Positions 23,100 through 37,411 of a stretch of 64,000 bases of DNA are shown here, piece by piece. The stretch is from positions 31,730,821-31,794,820 of the forward strand of contig OX344750.2 of NCBI GenBank assembly GCA_947034885.2. Direction: 5' to 3'. Positions within the stretch are counted from its first letter, which is position 1; each line of letters starts with the position of its first letter. The DNA comes from Thuidium tamariscinum (lineage: Eukaryota; Streptophyta; Bryopsida; Hypnales; Thuidiaceae). The notes under the pieces were generated by a model. That model had not been told where the DNA came from, searched no databases, and saw only the letters and a list, made by a program, of their open reading frames with translations. A program made the translations under genes and the position numbers.

Positions 23100-24475
23100 T
23101 GATGCTTTATAGATCGAATGATCTTCTTTACTTGATAATTATACGTATAGGTTCGTTCCAAAAGTGAGTAATGATATATATACTCTGCGCTTTTTCGATT
23201 TACAGCCTGAAAAGCACAAATTCAACAGGCAGGACGTGAAGCATGAGGCGATGCACCTCATTCAGGACTAATCGTGAATTTTACTTTGTTAAATCGGAGC
23301 AACCGAGAATTGTGACATTCAAGGACTGAGTAGGAAATTAAACTAGCTAGCACTGGTACGGGGTAGGGTTAAGGTTAGGGCTGCGTAGTCTGCAAGCCGT
23401 GATTGAACGCCGTTGAAACCTGCCAATTTAATGAAATTGAGGTTGTTAGAATGTGGGTCGGATAACCTTCAAGAATTGGGAAGCCTGTGAAAGTTATTGG
23501 ACACTGAGAATGTCATGTTGAAAATGTCCATCTCTGTACTTTTGAGTTGACAAAGTAGCTCTAAGAGCTGACAAAGTAGAGAAAGAAAAGAAGGGTTTAT
23601 GACTCTGAAAATCTCAGTGAGAGAGTGGCACAATTGGCACAATTGCCTTGCAACCCAAAAGTTGGCATCACGAAAAGCAAGGCAAGGCATGATTCGCCAA
23701 GGCACGATTTCTCTCTTACTAGCGATTAAAAAGTCGTAGCAATATCTAAGTTACTTATTACAACCTCCCTTGAACGTCAATTTTGTTAATTGGCCGTATT
23801 TCACTACAAGTTTTGAAACTTTTCGAGAGCGTGCAAACTGAAACGTAAATCTGTAGCTATTCCAATATTTAGAGTTCTGTGTCGACATGTGTCACACTTT
23901 TTAACGCTGGATCAAGCCAATGTTACGAAATTGATGATACCCATACAAGCTTGCTTACAACACGACTACATTTCATTCAGACTCGGACAAACAAAACCAC
24001 AAAAAATACAAAAAGGAGTGAACAGGGAGCGTTTGTTATTATTGGGATGCTACACTCCGAGTTGGCATTCGAAATCCAACTGGATCGATGACTGGGCTAC
24101 TAAGATATATTCTAAGAATTCACTGGACAGGGTGTGGACATCTTTCAAGCATTTGCATCAAGCATAGAACTGAACTTCACATGTAGCCCCATCGACTGAA
24201 TTAGGACTGGACGTCGTTAAATTGCAAAAGCAGATGTAGGTCTACACAATTTCTACTTTGCAACCAAATTAATTGAGAAACGTGGAAAGTTCGCATGTTC
24301 TAGCAAGCCATACATGTCTAATGAAGTTGTTAACATCCATGGCTAAGGTAAATGCTTTTTGTTTTCCACCGCAAATATTCATTATGACGTTGCAAACTAG
24401 AATCAAAATCAAAAGAAATCGAAAGAGTACCTCAGGTGAAAGCTGGAATACCAGCTCGAAGTTGTGTCGAGAACT
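23100..24475. other. Mixed-composition intergenic region
   Basis: This is less AT-rich than the flanks and includes a TAGGGTTAAGGTTAGGG tract near 23362-23378, about 265 bases upstream of the coiled-coil gene. It also holds overlapping short open frames at 23879-24167 (+) and 23469-23705 (-). None has a family motif or convincing splice sites. It may contain the promoter of 22707-23099 and remnants of a gene. Confidence 0.4.
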
Positions 24476-24700
24476 TCACTGTGTTTGTGGCTGATCGACA
24501 GGTGCTTGCTCTTTTAAGTCCTTGAGTTCATCGTTCAAGCCTCGATGGGTGATGGACTGGCCTTCGAAACTCGTCTATTGATTTCAGAAAGCCTCGGTAG
24601 TTGCTTGAGAAATGCAGAAAGGCCGCAGCTGAAGCACTGTCTTGGACTATTTGCTGCATTGGGGACAATACTGAAGTATGGAATTCTATGAGCAGCTTAT
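24476..24700 (-). pseudogene. Probable gene fragment with a one-base frame break
   Basis: On the minus strand from about 24700 the text reads LLIEFHTSVLSPMQQIVQ, continues through SSNYRGFLKSIDEF, and ends at a stop (24528). Shifting the frame by one base near 24545 lets a protein-like text (LNDELKDLKEQAPVD) continue to a stop at 24476. Amino-acid composition in both halves looks coding, unlike nearby frames. The reading is either a frameshifted pseudogene or exons whose intron I cannot place. No family recognised. Confidence 0.35.
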
Positions 24701-24779
24701 GAAAATAAGATCTAAAAATGAAATGTTGCATGGATAGGGACTTCCGTGGAAAATGGTGACATTTCATGCATACGCCAAT

Positions 24780-25234
24780 TTCAGACCATGTGGTCTAAAC
24801 ATCTAGGACGTATATACATTTCAGATCATGTAGTCTAAACTGTAAAAATGTGAAAGTTGTGGAATGACTGCCATTTTGATGAAATTGCCCATATAAAAAA
24901 TTAGTCCACTATTGTAAATATTTTAGGCCTAACAAAAAAATTCTCCAAATTTTATGCAAAGAATGAATCAATAGGGATTTTCAAGAAAATAAATACAAAT
25001 TTTGATGCTTTTAATTTGTTTGAAAATGGTGAAAGCAATCCTAAAAATGAAACTAAGTTTTATTGTTCTTATTAACTTTTGAATGTCCAAATTGCATTTT
25101 TTGGCAATATAGTGATTATTGGATAGCTTCCTTTGAATGGAGGTTTTATTTATTTTTTCTTTGAAATTTTTAGAAAATACATGCCCTCAAAAAATAGCTT
25201 AAAGGCACAACAATTTTCATAAACTTTGACTATA
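24780..25234. mobile_element. Left remnant of a foldback element, split by a later insertion
   Basis: From about 25090 the text ('ttggcaatatagtgatt', 'gaatggaggttttattt', 'aaggcacaacaattttcata') is a diverged copy of 19850-19965 in the foldback element. The similarity breaks at 25234, where the 2.2-kb compound insertion begins, and resumes after 27432 ('ttattgtaggatatgtag', compare 'ttattgcatgatatatcg' at 19985). Confidence 0.5.
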
Positions 25235-25292
25235 GGGTGAATTCACAAAACACTTGTACTATTTGTTGCGTTTTGTTGATTTTCTATGGGAG

Positions 25293-26018
25293 GGTTGTTG
25301 CAAGAAACACTTACCGGTTTTGGCTCAAAATGGCTCAAAATCAGTGAGTACTATAAATCCTGTGACCCTTTGAAATAATTTTTTTTAAATTGAAAAAAAT
25401 ATGGATAATTTGAAGAGCAATGAGAATATTATATCACTTGAAATTCAGACCTAAGAAAAAATTTCTCTAAATGTTATAGACAATGGAAAATACAATGAAA
25501 ATAGCTCTTTTTTCACTAATTTGATAAAAATAGTAAAAAAATGAAAATAATGAAAATAAAAAATCCTCTTTCTCTCCAAGTAAAGGTCTTTCTTTTCCAA
25601 CAAATTTCATCTTTGGAAAAAATAAATTTTATTCTCCACGCTTGTACAAAGTCAGCCACTTTGACGACATGTAGAAGTTGAACAATATAGTATTTTCAAA
25701 AAATCTCTTTGTGGTCTTGTGTAACTTTAGGTGAGGTCCTTGCATGCCAATTTTTAGCTCAAAATTTGCATTTTTGGGTCAAAAATAGGACTAAAACCCC
25801 CCAAAATAGCCATAGTAGACACCCAATTGGGGGCAGTTTAAAAATAGTAAAATAATTTTGAAAAAATTGAAAAAATTACAAAAAATGTAAAACTTTTTTA
25901 GGCACCTTTATTTCAAGTTTCAAGTCAAATGAACAAAAGATGCAAAAGTTATGAGCAAAAAACTACCTCCTAAAGGTCAAGGGGACAAAAAAAGGACAAG
26001 TGTTTCTTGCAATCACCC
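25293..26018 (+). mobile_element. Subfamily A copy nested inside 25235-27432
   Basis: Ends are GGTTGTTGCAAGAAACACTT and AAGTGTTTCTTGCAATCACCC. GGGAG is duplicated at 25288-25292 and 26019-26023. It is the reverse-orientation twin of 15287-16013 and has the same length within a base or two. Confidence 0.82.
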
Positions 26019-26513
26019 GGGAGTACTTTAAAATTAGATAAATTTTAAATTTTAAAAAAATAAATGACTAATGTGAAAACCTTTAAGATAAAGAAAACCA
26101 ACGAAGGAAATTTGTTAAAAAAATCTCTAAGTAGGAGAACTTGAGAAGTGCCAAACCTCAAGAAAATACATACTTTGATGTTTTAATTAGTAAAAAATAG
26201 GAATTTCTTTTTAAAATGAAATAAAAATTGTACATTTGCAACAACTTTATGAAGATGGTTATTCATCAAAAAAATCACCGAAATCATTTTTTACATGTTT
26301 CCGAAAAAACATAGAAGGAGGCTCACTTTGTGGACTTGTACACCACACAAAAATAACTATTTTAAAAATCCCTTCTCGAAAAATCTAGAAGTCTACTAGA
26401 ACTCTAGAAGACCAATTCATCCAAATTTGAGCTCAAAATCATTAAAAAGAGCTACTCAATAGTACTAAAAACCTCCAAATTTGCATTTGTGACATTCAAT
26501 CACTAGTACTATT

Positions 26514-27246
26514 GGGTCGTTGCAAGAAACACCATGCAAAAAGCGTAGCGTTTTCAAATGTAGTTGTTTTTTTCCAGGAGTACTTTAAAATTAGAAAAAC
26601 AAGTTTTAAAAAAAGTGAAAAATATGTTTCATGTATAAACCTTTAAGAAGAAGGTACCCCAGAAAAGAAAGGCATAGAAAAAATCTCTAAGTAGGAAATC
26701 CAAAAAAGTACAAAATCTCATGAAAATTAGTATTTCCACATTTTAATTTGTAAAAAATAGGAAAATCAATTTTAAGAAAAACTAAAAGATGACAATTTGA
26801 GGAAAGTTGATTTTGATGAGATTTGACCAAAAGAACGATCTTAGAACCATCATCAATGTTCAAAAATTGCGTGCCATCGGAAAAAATTTGTACTCATGTG
26901 GAGGACATAAAAAAATATATTTTTAGATTTTTATTTGGAGTTTATAGGTTTTACACCTATGCAAATAGACCATGAAAGTTTCGTCTTCAAATCATTAAAT
27001 TTAGACACTACAAACGTAATGATAACCATAAACGTAATCTTGTGACAGCTCAACGAAAATGTTTTTTAAATATAAAATGATTTTTTTTTAATTTCTGAAA
27101 AATAAGGGATCTAATAAATTTAAAGTTAGGTATGTTCAATAAAAATTTCATATTCATTGGACTTAATCTCCAAAAGTTATAGTGGAAAACAAAAAAGTGG
27201 TTCACGTTGTGACGCGAAATAGGATCGGTGTTTCTTGCAATGACCC
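26514..27246. mobile_element. Subfamily B copy nested inside 25235-27432
   Basis: It begins GGGTCGTTGCAAGAAACACC and ends GGTGTTTCTTGCAATGACCC, with TATT duplicated on both sides. The interior matches 17502-18231 in the same orientation. Confidence 0.8.
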
Positions 27247-27432
27247 TATTTTAATAATAAATTATTTTTGAAAATTATGAAAAAATCACTTAAAGTTTAT
27301 AATAGTCATGAGTACCTTCCCTATAAATTTTGAGTCATTTAGATTTAAAACACAAAAGTTATGGCCAAAATACAGATCAACACACATAGTGTGACAGAAA
27401 ATAGTACATTCAAGTGTTTCTTGAATTCACCC

Positions 27433-28499
27433 TATATAGACTTTAAAAACTTATTGTAGGATATGTAGTTTTCAATGTTCATTAGGTATCTTGCAAATTT
27501 TTTTTTAAATCAATTTTTCAAAGAATTAAAATTTGAAACAAAATTTTTAGATTTTTTTATGCGCAGAAAGTTTAGAATTGTTTCATTTTTATTAATGAGA
27601 TGAAAGTTATGAGGAGTTTTTGTTTGGAAGTAGTTATAAATTCTCTTTAAAACAATAAATTTTGAATTCCTTTTGTTTAATCCAATTTTCAATATTTTTG
27701 AAAAAAAAAGTTTAAAACATTGGTTATAGATTGTTTATTATAACATTACAACCATTGTGATTGGCATTTTTCCATTCCATATATAAATTATAAACTCATA
27801 ACAAGTTAGTATTTTCAATCATTATTTCTTTCTTTCTACTTACTATTTTTTCCTATATGTTGTACAAATTGAAATCATTTGAAAAATTTTCAAACATGTA
27901 TCCAGCTTGTCTTGAAGAATGAATCCAAAGGAGCACCACTATTTTGGACATTTATGTGACCTTGTTAACTATAATTGCTTAGTTCTTCCGAAGGCCCAAA
28001 AAAAGATTTTGGTCAATTCAAATGCCAATATCTTACAATGTATACAATGAAAATTTATAAATTTTTTCTACATCTTTTTGATCTAGCATACTACAAGATC
28101 CTATGGTTAAATACGTCCAAAAATGTTTTTTTAATGAAATTTGGTACTTGTACTAGAAATGACTCACTAATACTAATAATTTTTTCCAATTTTCTTGAAC
28201 CATTTAAATGAAATTTGGTACTTGTACATCAAATGTATCAATAATACTAAACATGTCATAGATGACTTTCCTCCACAATTGTCTTCCCTTCCTCCAGAAG
28301 CCCCAATTTAAAACCCAAACATGATCAATGTATCATGGTTGCACACCTAGCTAGGTAAATAAAAAACCCATACCTTAAGTGAGAGCTACTTTTGCTTCCA
28401 ACAAGCACTTTGTGCACCACTAGTTTTGAGCATTCAAACTCTTACACTTGTTTCTAAAAATTTCACTATTCAAACCATACTTAGGGTGAAATTCTTGTA
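27433..28499. other. AT-rich DNA with foldback-element remnant
   Basis: The first few hundred bases continue the foldback element interrupted at 25234. Around 28020-28130 there is a diverged copy of the repeat also seen at 130-300. No gene is supportable. Confidence 0.45.
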
Positions 28500-28591
28500 C
28501 TCCCTCTGTCCCATTAAAAGCTTTCCAAATTCTTCTCGCAAAGACTGTAAATCAGCCTAATTAGGAAGCTTTTAGTGGGACAGGGGGGTAG
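28500..28591. mobile_element. Short Stowaway-like MITE
   Basis: The element is about 92 bases long. The left end is CTCCCTCTGTCCCATTAAAAGC and the right end, complemented, is CTACCCCCCTGTCCCACTAAAAGC. TA flanks both sides. CTCCCTCYGTCCC ends with a TA duplication are the hallmark of plant Stowaway (Tc1/mariner) elements. Confidence 0.82.
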
Positions 28592-29006
28592 TATTTAAAG
28601 GACCTACAACTTTAGATATATTTATACATATAAAACAACTAAAATTAATAGGGGAGGTTTTGCTTTGACCTATGTTGTGTCATTTTCTATTCCTAAATGA
28701 GCTACTTGAAATGTTAGAGACACCCCCAAAACTACCCTTGATTTAAAACCATCATCTTTAGACTCTATATACCTTTAAAATCAATTATGCACCTATGTGG
28801 AAAAAACACTTTTAAAACCAAACTTTCATCCTTTAGAACTTCTATATATTGTATCCAAATGTAATTGATGTTCTTTGGTACATTGGGACCTCTTTTTACT
28901 TACAAACAAGACTATATGAAAATTTGATGAGACTTATAATAGTAACTAGGCTTAGGGTGCAATTCGTGGCAATTTTGGGTGTACGCACCTTAATCCTAAA
29001 TAGTAC

Positions 29007-29569
29007 CAACGTCCAATATTTGGACAATGTACAAATTGAGAATTAGATTTCTTTCACATTTTAGCTTAGATGAAAGTCATCCTAATTTTTAAAGATACTT
29101 TATGAAATTGTTGTCCTATTTAAAGGTTGGATTTGGTATCATTGGAGTAAATAATTTTCTAAAATATTTTTCTAAAATTACAAATGTGAAAGATTGGATA
29201 TTTGTCAAGTGGTTGACCAAGCCAAAACTAATTCAAACTTAGAATTGCAAGAATGAGGTCATAGTGTAATCAAAGAACACAAAAATTACAAAAAATCACC
29301 ATGGTGAGAGAACCTCATTTCAAATCCTATCCAACAAAGCTTACTCAAAAAATGACAATATTTTGCTTGTAATTGAATTTAGAAGAAATTTTGAATTTTT
29401 CCTTTCAAAATTTATAGAAAAATATTGATGATAGCATGGGTGAATCTAAGTGCATGGATAGAATCTACAACTTAAACTCTACAACTTTTATGTGCATCTC
29501 AATTCCAAAATAGTACTTTACGATGATTTTTCTGAAAACCTCAATTCCGGAATGAGTCTGGACGCTTAG
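29007..29569. repeat. Dispersed direct repeat, copy 2
   Basis: Partner of 20571-21138, same orientation, about 8.4 kb away. The copies share 'gatactttatgaa', 'aagtggttgac', 'gagaacctcatttc' and further blocks throughout. Confidence 0.7.
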
Positions 29570-30016
29570 GGTTTAAATGTGAAAAATTCTCAGATTTGCC
29601 ACCCACCTGGAAAAAATATTTTTGAATCAGATGTCTAAATAACTGCAACGACCAAAGGGAAGACAATCGAGAAGACAAAGTACTACAAAATGGAAGTCTA
29701 ACAATGAATGAATTTGTTTTTGACAATGAGTTCTACCTTACATGGCTCACACGAATTAGCCAAATCAAAGAATGAATAGCAACTGAAGTTCACTGGAATG
29801 TATAAAAGAGAAGCATATTATTACATCAAAGTTTGCACTATGAGAACAATCTTTGAACTGATGTCGAGAGCTCAAATCAACCCTGCGTGGAAAGAGCCTG
29901 GAGAAAATCAGGACAGGAATTTCTCTGCGACTCTAGTATCAAACTGGCTCGCAAAAGAGAGGGCACCAACTGCAGCACCTCAACATTCAACTACGTTACT
30001 TTGTATATATTTCAAT

Positions 30017-32450
<2,434 letters not shown>

Positions 32451-32586
32451 AGCACCAACAAACTCAAAATTAAAATTAGCTTGCTGCAGCACTCAACTCC
32501 AAACTCCAGCTCCAATTCCTGAACAGCACAACAAAGGCTCGTAGTAACGATTTGGCCCCTTCACAAAATCTTAAGTAAGCGTGCAC

Positions 32587-32608
32587 TGCTTATCTCACGC
32601 GATAAGCA
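32587..32608. promoter_or_regulatory. Inverted GATAAG pair upstream of DHAR
   Basis: TGCTTATC, six bases, then GATAAGCA form a perfect 8-base inverted repeat about 140 bases upstream of the DHAR ATG. GATAAG is the plant I-box, bound by light-linked MYB-type factors. The light response here is inferred and the palindrome could also act as a dimer site. Confidence 0.4.
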
Positions 32609-35600
32609 TGTGTGACATGTTGCAGTACTGCTTTTCCTCAGCTGAATTCAGCTTGGGTTTTGCAGGCTTTCCTGAGTGGCCAGCCACTGACAAAGCTTTC
32701 GATCTCAGCCTGCTATCAGAAGCGTTACTTTGTGATGTGATACATGTCATGTTATCTTGCTGATATTGTTGATACCCAAAAAAAATTCTTAACCCTGTAA
32801 TTCTGCGGACTCAAAGTGTGAGCAGACTTTCAGGGTTCATGTGTCGTGGGAGTGAGGAATGCGTTCCTTCAACATGACAAAGAAGGGATTTATGGTCTGT
32901 CGTCTCCGGATGCTATGGTACTGTAGAGTGGATTCAAATACCGGTACAGTACACGGTACACTTTATTCTTTGGAGATAAAAAAACTAGAAATATTAACCC
33001 TATAATGCTGCTATGGACACTAAATGTCTCATGGATGACTTGTATGTAAGACACAAGTGCGATTGGTTAACTTTTAGAATTTTGTGCAAAAAAAGGAGGT
33101 CATGAATAATAGTTTGGTCTTCAACAAATACTTGTAAATTTTTTACTAGTGAGGTGATTTGCATTGTTTCAAAAAGGAGGATTTTCAAAGACTAACCTGT
33201 CTTTCCAAGGTTAAAGACTTTGTAGTATGAGGAGATAAAAATAAAAAAATAAAATAAGGGGTAGGTGGGTGGGGAGGGCTTTAATCTTTAAAAGTGAGAG
33301 GTTGGTGACTATAGAAATCATTCTTTTTGGTACCGTGTATAGTTCATTGGTTCAAATAAAATGGAAAAGCATTTAGTAGAAATCAAACTACATTGTAAGA
33401 CCTCTCTTTTTCATACAACATTTTGAAGATGAATAGTTGTACAATACTTTTGTCCAACATACAAGAACTCTCTATCATTCATAATTAGGACAAAAAATGT
33501 TCATGACATCTTTTAATTCAAGACCTAAGTATGTAGATAGAATGAATCTTCTTTGTAGTTTCAATGCCCAATTCTTGGTACTAGTCTTGGTAGGGTGAAA
33601 CAAATCTTCATATTCTATAAAGTATGATCTTGTAGAGTTACAAATTGATATACTTGTTGCATTTTTCAACTTCTAAAATTTCACTGTGATAAGTATATAA
33701 AATTTATTTAGGGAATGAGGTCTTGTAGAAAAAAGGAGCAAAAATCATTTTTTTTCCAATGAAAAGAATAGCAGGGATGGAAAATAAACATTTTCTTGGA
33801 GATTTCTAGTTTGTATTCTATACAAACAAATTGAATGTGAAGAATTATTTCAAATTTGAATTTTTTAGTAATTTTAAAAATAAAAGATTCAATCTAGTGT
33901 GAATAAAAGAAAAAATAATTAGAATGATCCCAATTTTTTTGAATTTTTTTAACAATATAATAATAATATTAAATTTCAAAATTTTTACATATATAAGTTT
34001 TTAAATTTTTTATAAGATCCAATTGGGTCAATTCTAACTTTCTTACTTTTCATGTTTGAAAGTGTGTATAAATTTGAAAGAGTTTTTTATTTCTCATCTT
34101 TTAAATTAAAAAAAATAATACATTTATCTTAGATTCTAGTACAATTTTTTTAAGGGGTATAAAAGCATTATACATCTTAATATAATCCTCCTCCTAAAAT
34201 TGCATTTTTTGCCTACAAAGTTGATAATCTAAAGTTGTTATGATCTAAAAATCTAACATCAATATTTTCCCAAGTTAGTTCTGTGCATATTAGACAAAGT
34301 AGTTTTTACTTTTGTAGAGTTGAAATTATAAATTTCAAGCACATGTAAGTGCAAAAATATGTATACCAAAATAAGGCAACTCATTGAAAATGTTCATTGT
34401 AAAGTTGCAAAACCTTCAAGGATTAAGGGTTGAGATGGAGTAGTATTTAATAATAATGTAGGATCCCATTATTTAGCTATTGAGATAACTAATGATAAGT
34501 CTAAACTAAGGCTAAATAATCCCCCAATTGCTATATATTTTTTCCTTGTCTTTTATATCATTCACCCTTATAAATGCAAGATATTGATTGAGCTCTTCCT
34601 TTTATTGCAAAATCTATAAATTTTTAGACAATAATAAAGTGAAAAAATTAAAACTTTGTTAATATGATTTTGTAGTATTTGGTTATGTCATTAAGATAGT
34701 CTCCTTTTGGATCTGAATGCTATACAAAATTTTAATATAATGGTATTGAAGGTCAAATTAATAAATGACATATTCTACAAAACAAAAACATGTATATAAA
34801 CTTGAACTAAATAAAAGATCCTAAATATTGGATAGATTTAGAATTTTACGAAATAATAGGAAAGGAAAAAAATGATTTTGAAATTAATATTCTTCTCATC
34901 CCAAAATTATCCATTGAATGCATATTATTGATGAAGACAAGGCATTGTATCCTTCTTATTTTAGGGCTAATTTTTAAGTGTGCAAATTATAATAAATCAA
35001 TATCCTTTAGTGTCTTTGAGAAAAATGCTAGAATTTATTATTTACCATTGTTGGTTGAATCTAAAATTTTGAGCTTACAATTGGAAATATTGCCCCTAAA
35101 TTGATTTAGAGATACATATAAATTACAAAATTATCCAATGGAAAAATAGATGGATAGATTTTTGTATTTTTTTTAGAGGTTTGAAAAAAACAAGCAAAGC
35201 CAAATTAATTTTCTATAGTGAAAGACAAAAAATATATTTACACAAAGGGTATATAGTGTGTGGGGTATGAAGGTGTCATTTTTTTTATGATAGCAAGTAT
35301 ATATAGGTGGGGCATTAGTTTGAAAGGCTAGAAACTTTTAGACTTTGGAATTTTTCTTTGGGACTTAGTGGTGTCTTTGTACACATCATTTGAGCTCTTC
35401 TAAGTCTATACTTTTTATATATGTGTTTAGAAACTCATGTTTTTACTAAGTTGGGTCTTTCATTGATGGAATGAGGGAAACTTGCCTTATAGAAACTTCA
35501 TATTAGTACATAGATGTTTTTTAAGAACAATGTAGACTTGACACTTGTCATTAATAAGGTTTTCTAGCTTCTATAGGAGTTTATTTCCCATTCTTATTAC

Positions 35601-36510
35601 TTAAAAAGATAACACTTTCAGTATGTATATAATTGTAGTGAATTTGCCACTTGATAAAGTCTTTGTTGATAAATGGTCATATTCATGTTGTATGTAGGAT
35701 AGTTAGCCATGACAATTTTATGTCAAGTTTTCACTATTAATATTTTAGAGTCTCATAAAAAGAGTACTCTTATGCATCATGAAAAGGTCTTTGACACACA
35801 AAAAGGGGGCAAGTAAAAGAGTCTACTAAGTGACTTATTGAATCTATTTATGCATTCATTTCTTTTCTTTGTTATAAATGTTGTCTATGTAAAATATAAA
35901 TAGTAATTTAGGCATCTTTTGTGTTTGTGTCATTGTTTTAGAGTCATTTGATGGCTATAACAAGTATCAAAAGCCACATAGCTTGGTTTTAGGAATTTAT
36001 AGTATCCTCCATGAATTTGAAGCTATTAGGTTGTGTTATAGATTGATATTTTGACCATTGCTAGGCCTTATATTATACTAAGGGTTGTGCATCATGTTAC
36101 AAACCACTTAGTTGAGTTTCATACAGTCGAGGTGGTTACATTATTGAGTATTGATTCAAAGTGAGTTTATGTATTTGGATGTAACAATGAGATTTGTGAA
36201 GAGTCCATGATCTAAATCACGGGGGCCATAACTCACTAGGACCGAGTCCGCTGAGCTTATCCACTAAGTTACCGTAACTTCGTCTCGCATCAAAGCTTTG
36301 GAACTTGGAAGCTCCATGAATGGCAGCGCTGTTCGAATTTGGTGTCTTTCTGCCTTCGCCCCACGATGTTAGCGTCTTCAGTTGGAAGCCGTGATGAAGC
36401 GATTTTTCTGCGCCACAGGATGTGACGCTCTTCTCAAACTCTTCGTAAGCTATTGCTTCAAGAATTTGTAACAAATTCCAGCTCAAGTGATCGCAATTAT
36501 GGTGCTAGAT
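32609..36510. other. Long AT-rich intergenic region
   Basis: Only short chance frames and poly-A/T tracts. No terminal inverted repeats, tandem arrays or splice-linked frames were found. A 90-codon frame on the minus strand at 36217-36486 lies just upstream of the next gene and has no ATG; I read it as promoter sequence. Confidence 0.5.
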
Positions 36511-36512
36511 AT

Positions 36513-36526
36513 TTAGGGTTAGGGTT
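36513..36526 (+). promoter_or_regulatory. Telo-box tract just upstream of the 292-aa gene
   Basis: TTAGGGTTAGGGTTTATAAC runs directly into the ATG at 36533. The complement AAACCCTAA is the telo-box common near transcription starts of plant genes for translation and housekeeping functions. Its nearness to the ATG implies a very short leader or an upstream start. Confidence 0.45.
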
Positions 36527-36532
36527 TATAAC

Positions 36533-37411
36533 ATGGACAATGGTGCTTTGAGTCACTGGTCCCGAGTCAATGGCCATGACTTCGCTCATCATTTCAATGG
36601 CTCGATCTCTTTGCCTCCATCAATAACGTCCGCTGTCAATAAGCTCCAAGCATCGAGAAGCAACCGCAAGGATTGGAGAAGCCCCCTGTTGGCTACCATT
36701 CTGCCTCCTTGTGCTGCGTCTGTATCTTTCTTGGGTAGCCTCGCCCTAGCTCAAGGAGCTGGAAAATTGCTTCGAGTTTCTTGCGCCATCCCTGTTGTCG
36801 CGCCAATCGTGGGAGGCGTTGGTGTAGCGGTCGCCTCAGCAATCTCAGCTCAAGTTTCCTTCACGGTTCGGAGAGTGTGTGAGAGCAATGGGAGGTTCGA
36901 GAATCTTGAACTTATCTCACGAGAGAAAGCTCTGTTCTATGCTCTGTTTGGAGTCGTAGCGTATAAGGTCCTTGGTGGAAGTCTTCGGAATGTGATGCCT
37001 AGCAATGTGATTCGGCCTGGTGCACATGCGCATTCCTCGATTCCATCTCGAGGCATCCGGTATGCCAATGACGTGGAGTCGGGGTTGATTAAGGATATGT
37101 TCAAGCGATTCGGGTGTCATCACTGTGGGCGGCGTCGGGGAGCTGCCATTGCAGATCACATGCCTGCTAATATGCTCGCGAAGGAGGCAATGGCTGGAAA
37201 CATCTTCACGAGGCTGTTGCGAATACAGACCACGGTGTCACAACGCTTGTATCCGCAATGCCTGCCGTGTTCGAAGCTCCAGAGTGCGGCGTTGCGACAC
37301 GGGAAACACAAGTTGGTGTTTCATTACCACCGAGGCATTCCACAGCCACCGGCCTGGACGGGGTTTTGCATTGGAGCATTGCAGATTCAGGAAGACGATC
37401 AGCCTCAATAG
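36533..37411 (+). CDS. Plant conserved membrane protein with CxxC...CxxC zinc ribbon
   Basis: A single exon of 292 aa starting at the first ATG. Hydrophobic segments lie at about 50-80 (PLLATILPPCAASVSFLGSL), 84-110 (small-residue-rich, Gly/Ala/Val) and 131-150 (EKALFYALFGVVAYKVLGGS), suggesting two or three membrane spans. A soluble C-terminal part holds FGCHHCGRR (C195, C198), IADHMPAN and YPQCLPCSKLQ (C233, C236). Two CxxC pairs with 'DHMP' between them match a plant family of unknown function that I recall only by this motif. Zinc binding is inferred. The compartment is not evident, and there is no clear transit peptide. The absence of introns is unusual beside its intron-rich neighbours. 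Confidence 0.75.
   Translation: MDNGALSHWSRVNGHDFAHHFNGSISLPPSITSAVNKLQASRSNRKDWRSPLLATILPPCAASVSFLGSLALAQGAGKLLRVSCAIPVVAPIVGGVGVAVASAISAQVSFTVRRVCESNGRFENLELISREKALFYALFGVVAYKVLGGSLRNVMPSNVIRPGAHAHSSIPSRGIRYANDVESGLIKDMFKRFGCHHCGRRRGAAIADHMPANMLAKEAMAGNIFTRLLRIQTTVSQRLYPQCLPCSKLQSAALRHGKHKLVFHYHRGIPQPPAWTGFCIGALQIQEDDQPQ

Larger units (their letters stand above)
25235..27432. mobile_element. Outer inverted-repeat element carrying two later insertions
   Basis: The ends are GGGTGAATTCACAAAACACTT and, at the right, AAGTGTTTCTTGAATTCACCC, flanked by (C)TATA. Removing the two inner elements (25293-26018 plus a 5-base duplication, 26514-27246 plus a 4-base duplication) leaves about 729-730 bases, the usual family length. 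The remaining pieces align with subfamily B interior text ('gggagtactttaaaattag'). Confidence 0.72.

Noticed and set aside
23879..24167. Two overlapping plus-strand open frames
   Set aside because: They overlap in different frames, neither has a family motif, and no donor or acceptor links them to other coding text.
15287..27432. Repeated TGCAAGAAACACTT motif as a CRISPR-like or satellite array
   Set aside because: The motif occurs in both orientations at the two ends of roughly 730-base units with target duplications, so it is a transposon end and not a spaced array.
36217..36486. 90-codon minus-strand frame beside the 292-aa gene
   Set aside because: It opens at a TTG with a stop just upstream and no ATG; it lies where the promoter and leader of the plus-strand gene should be.
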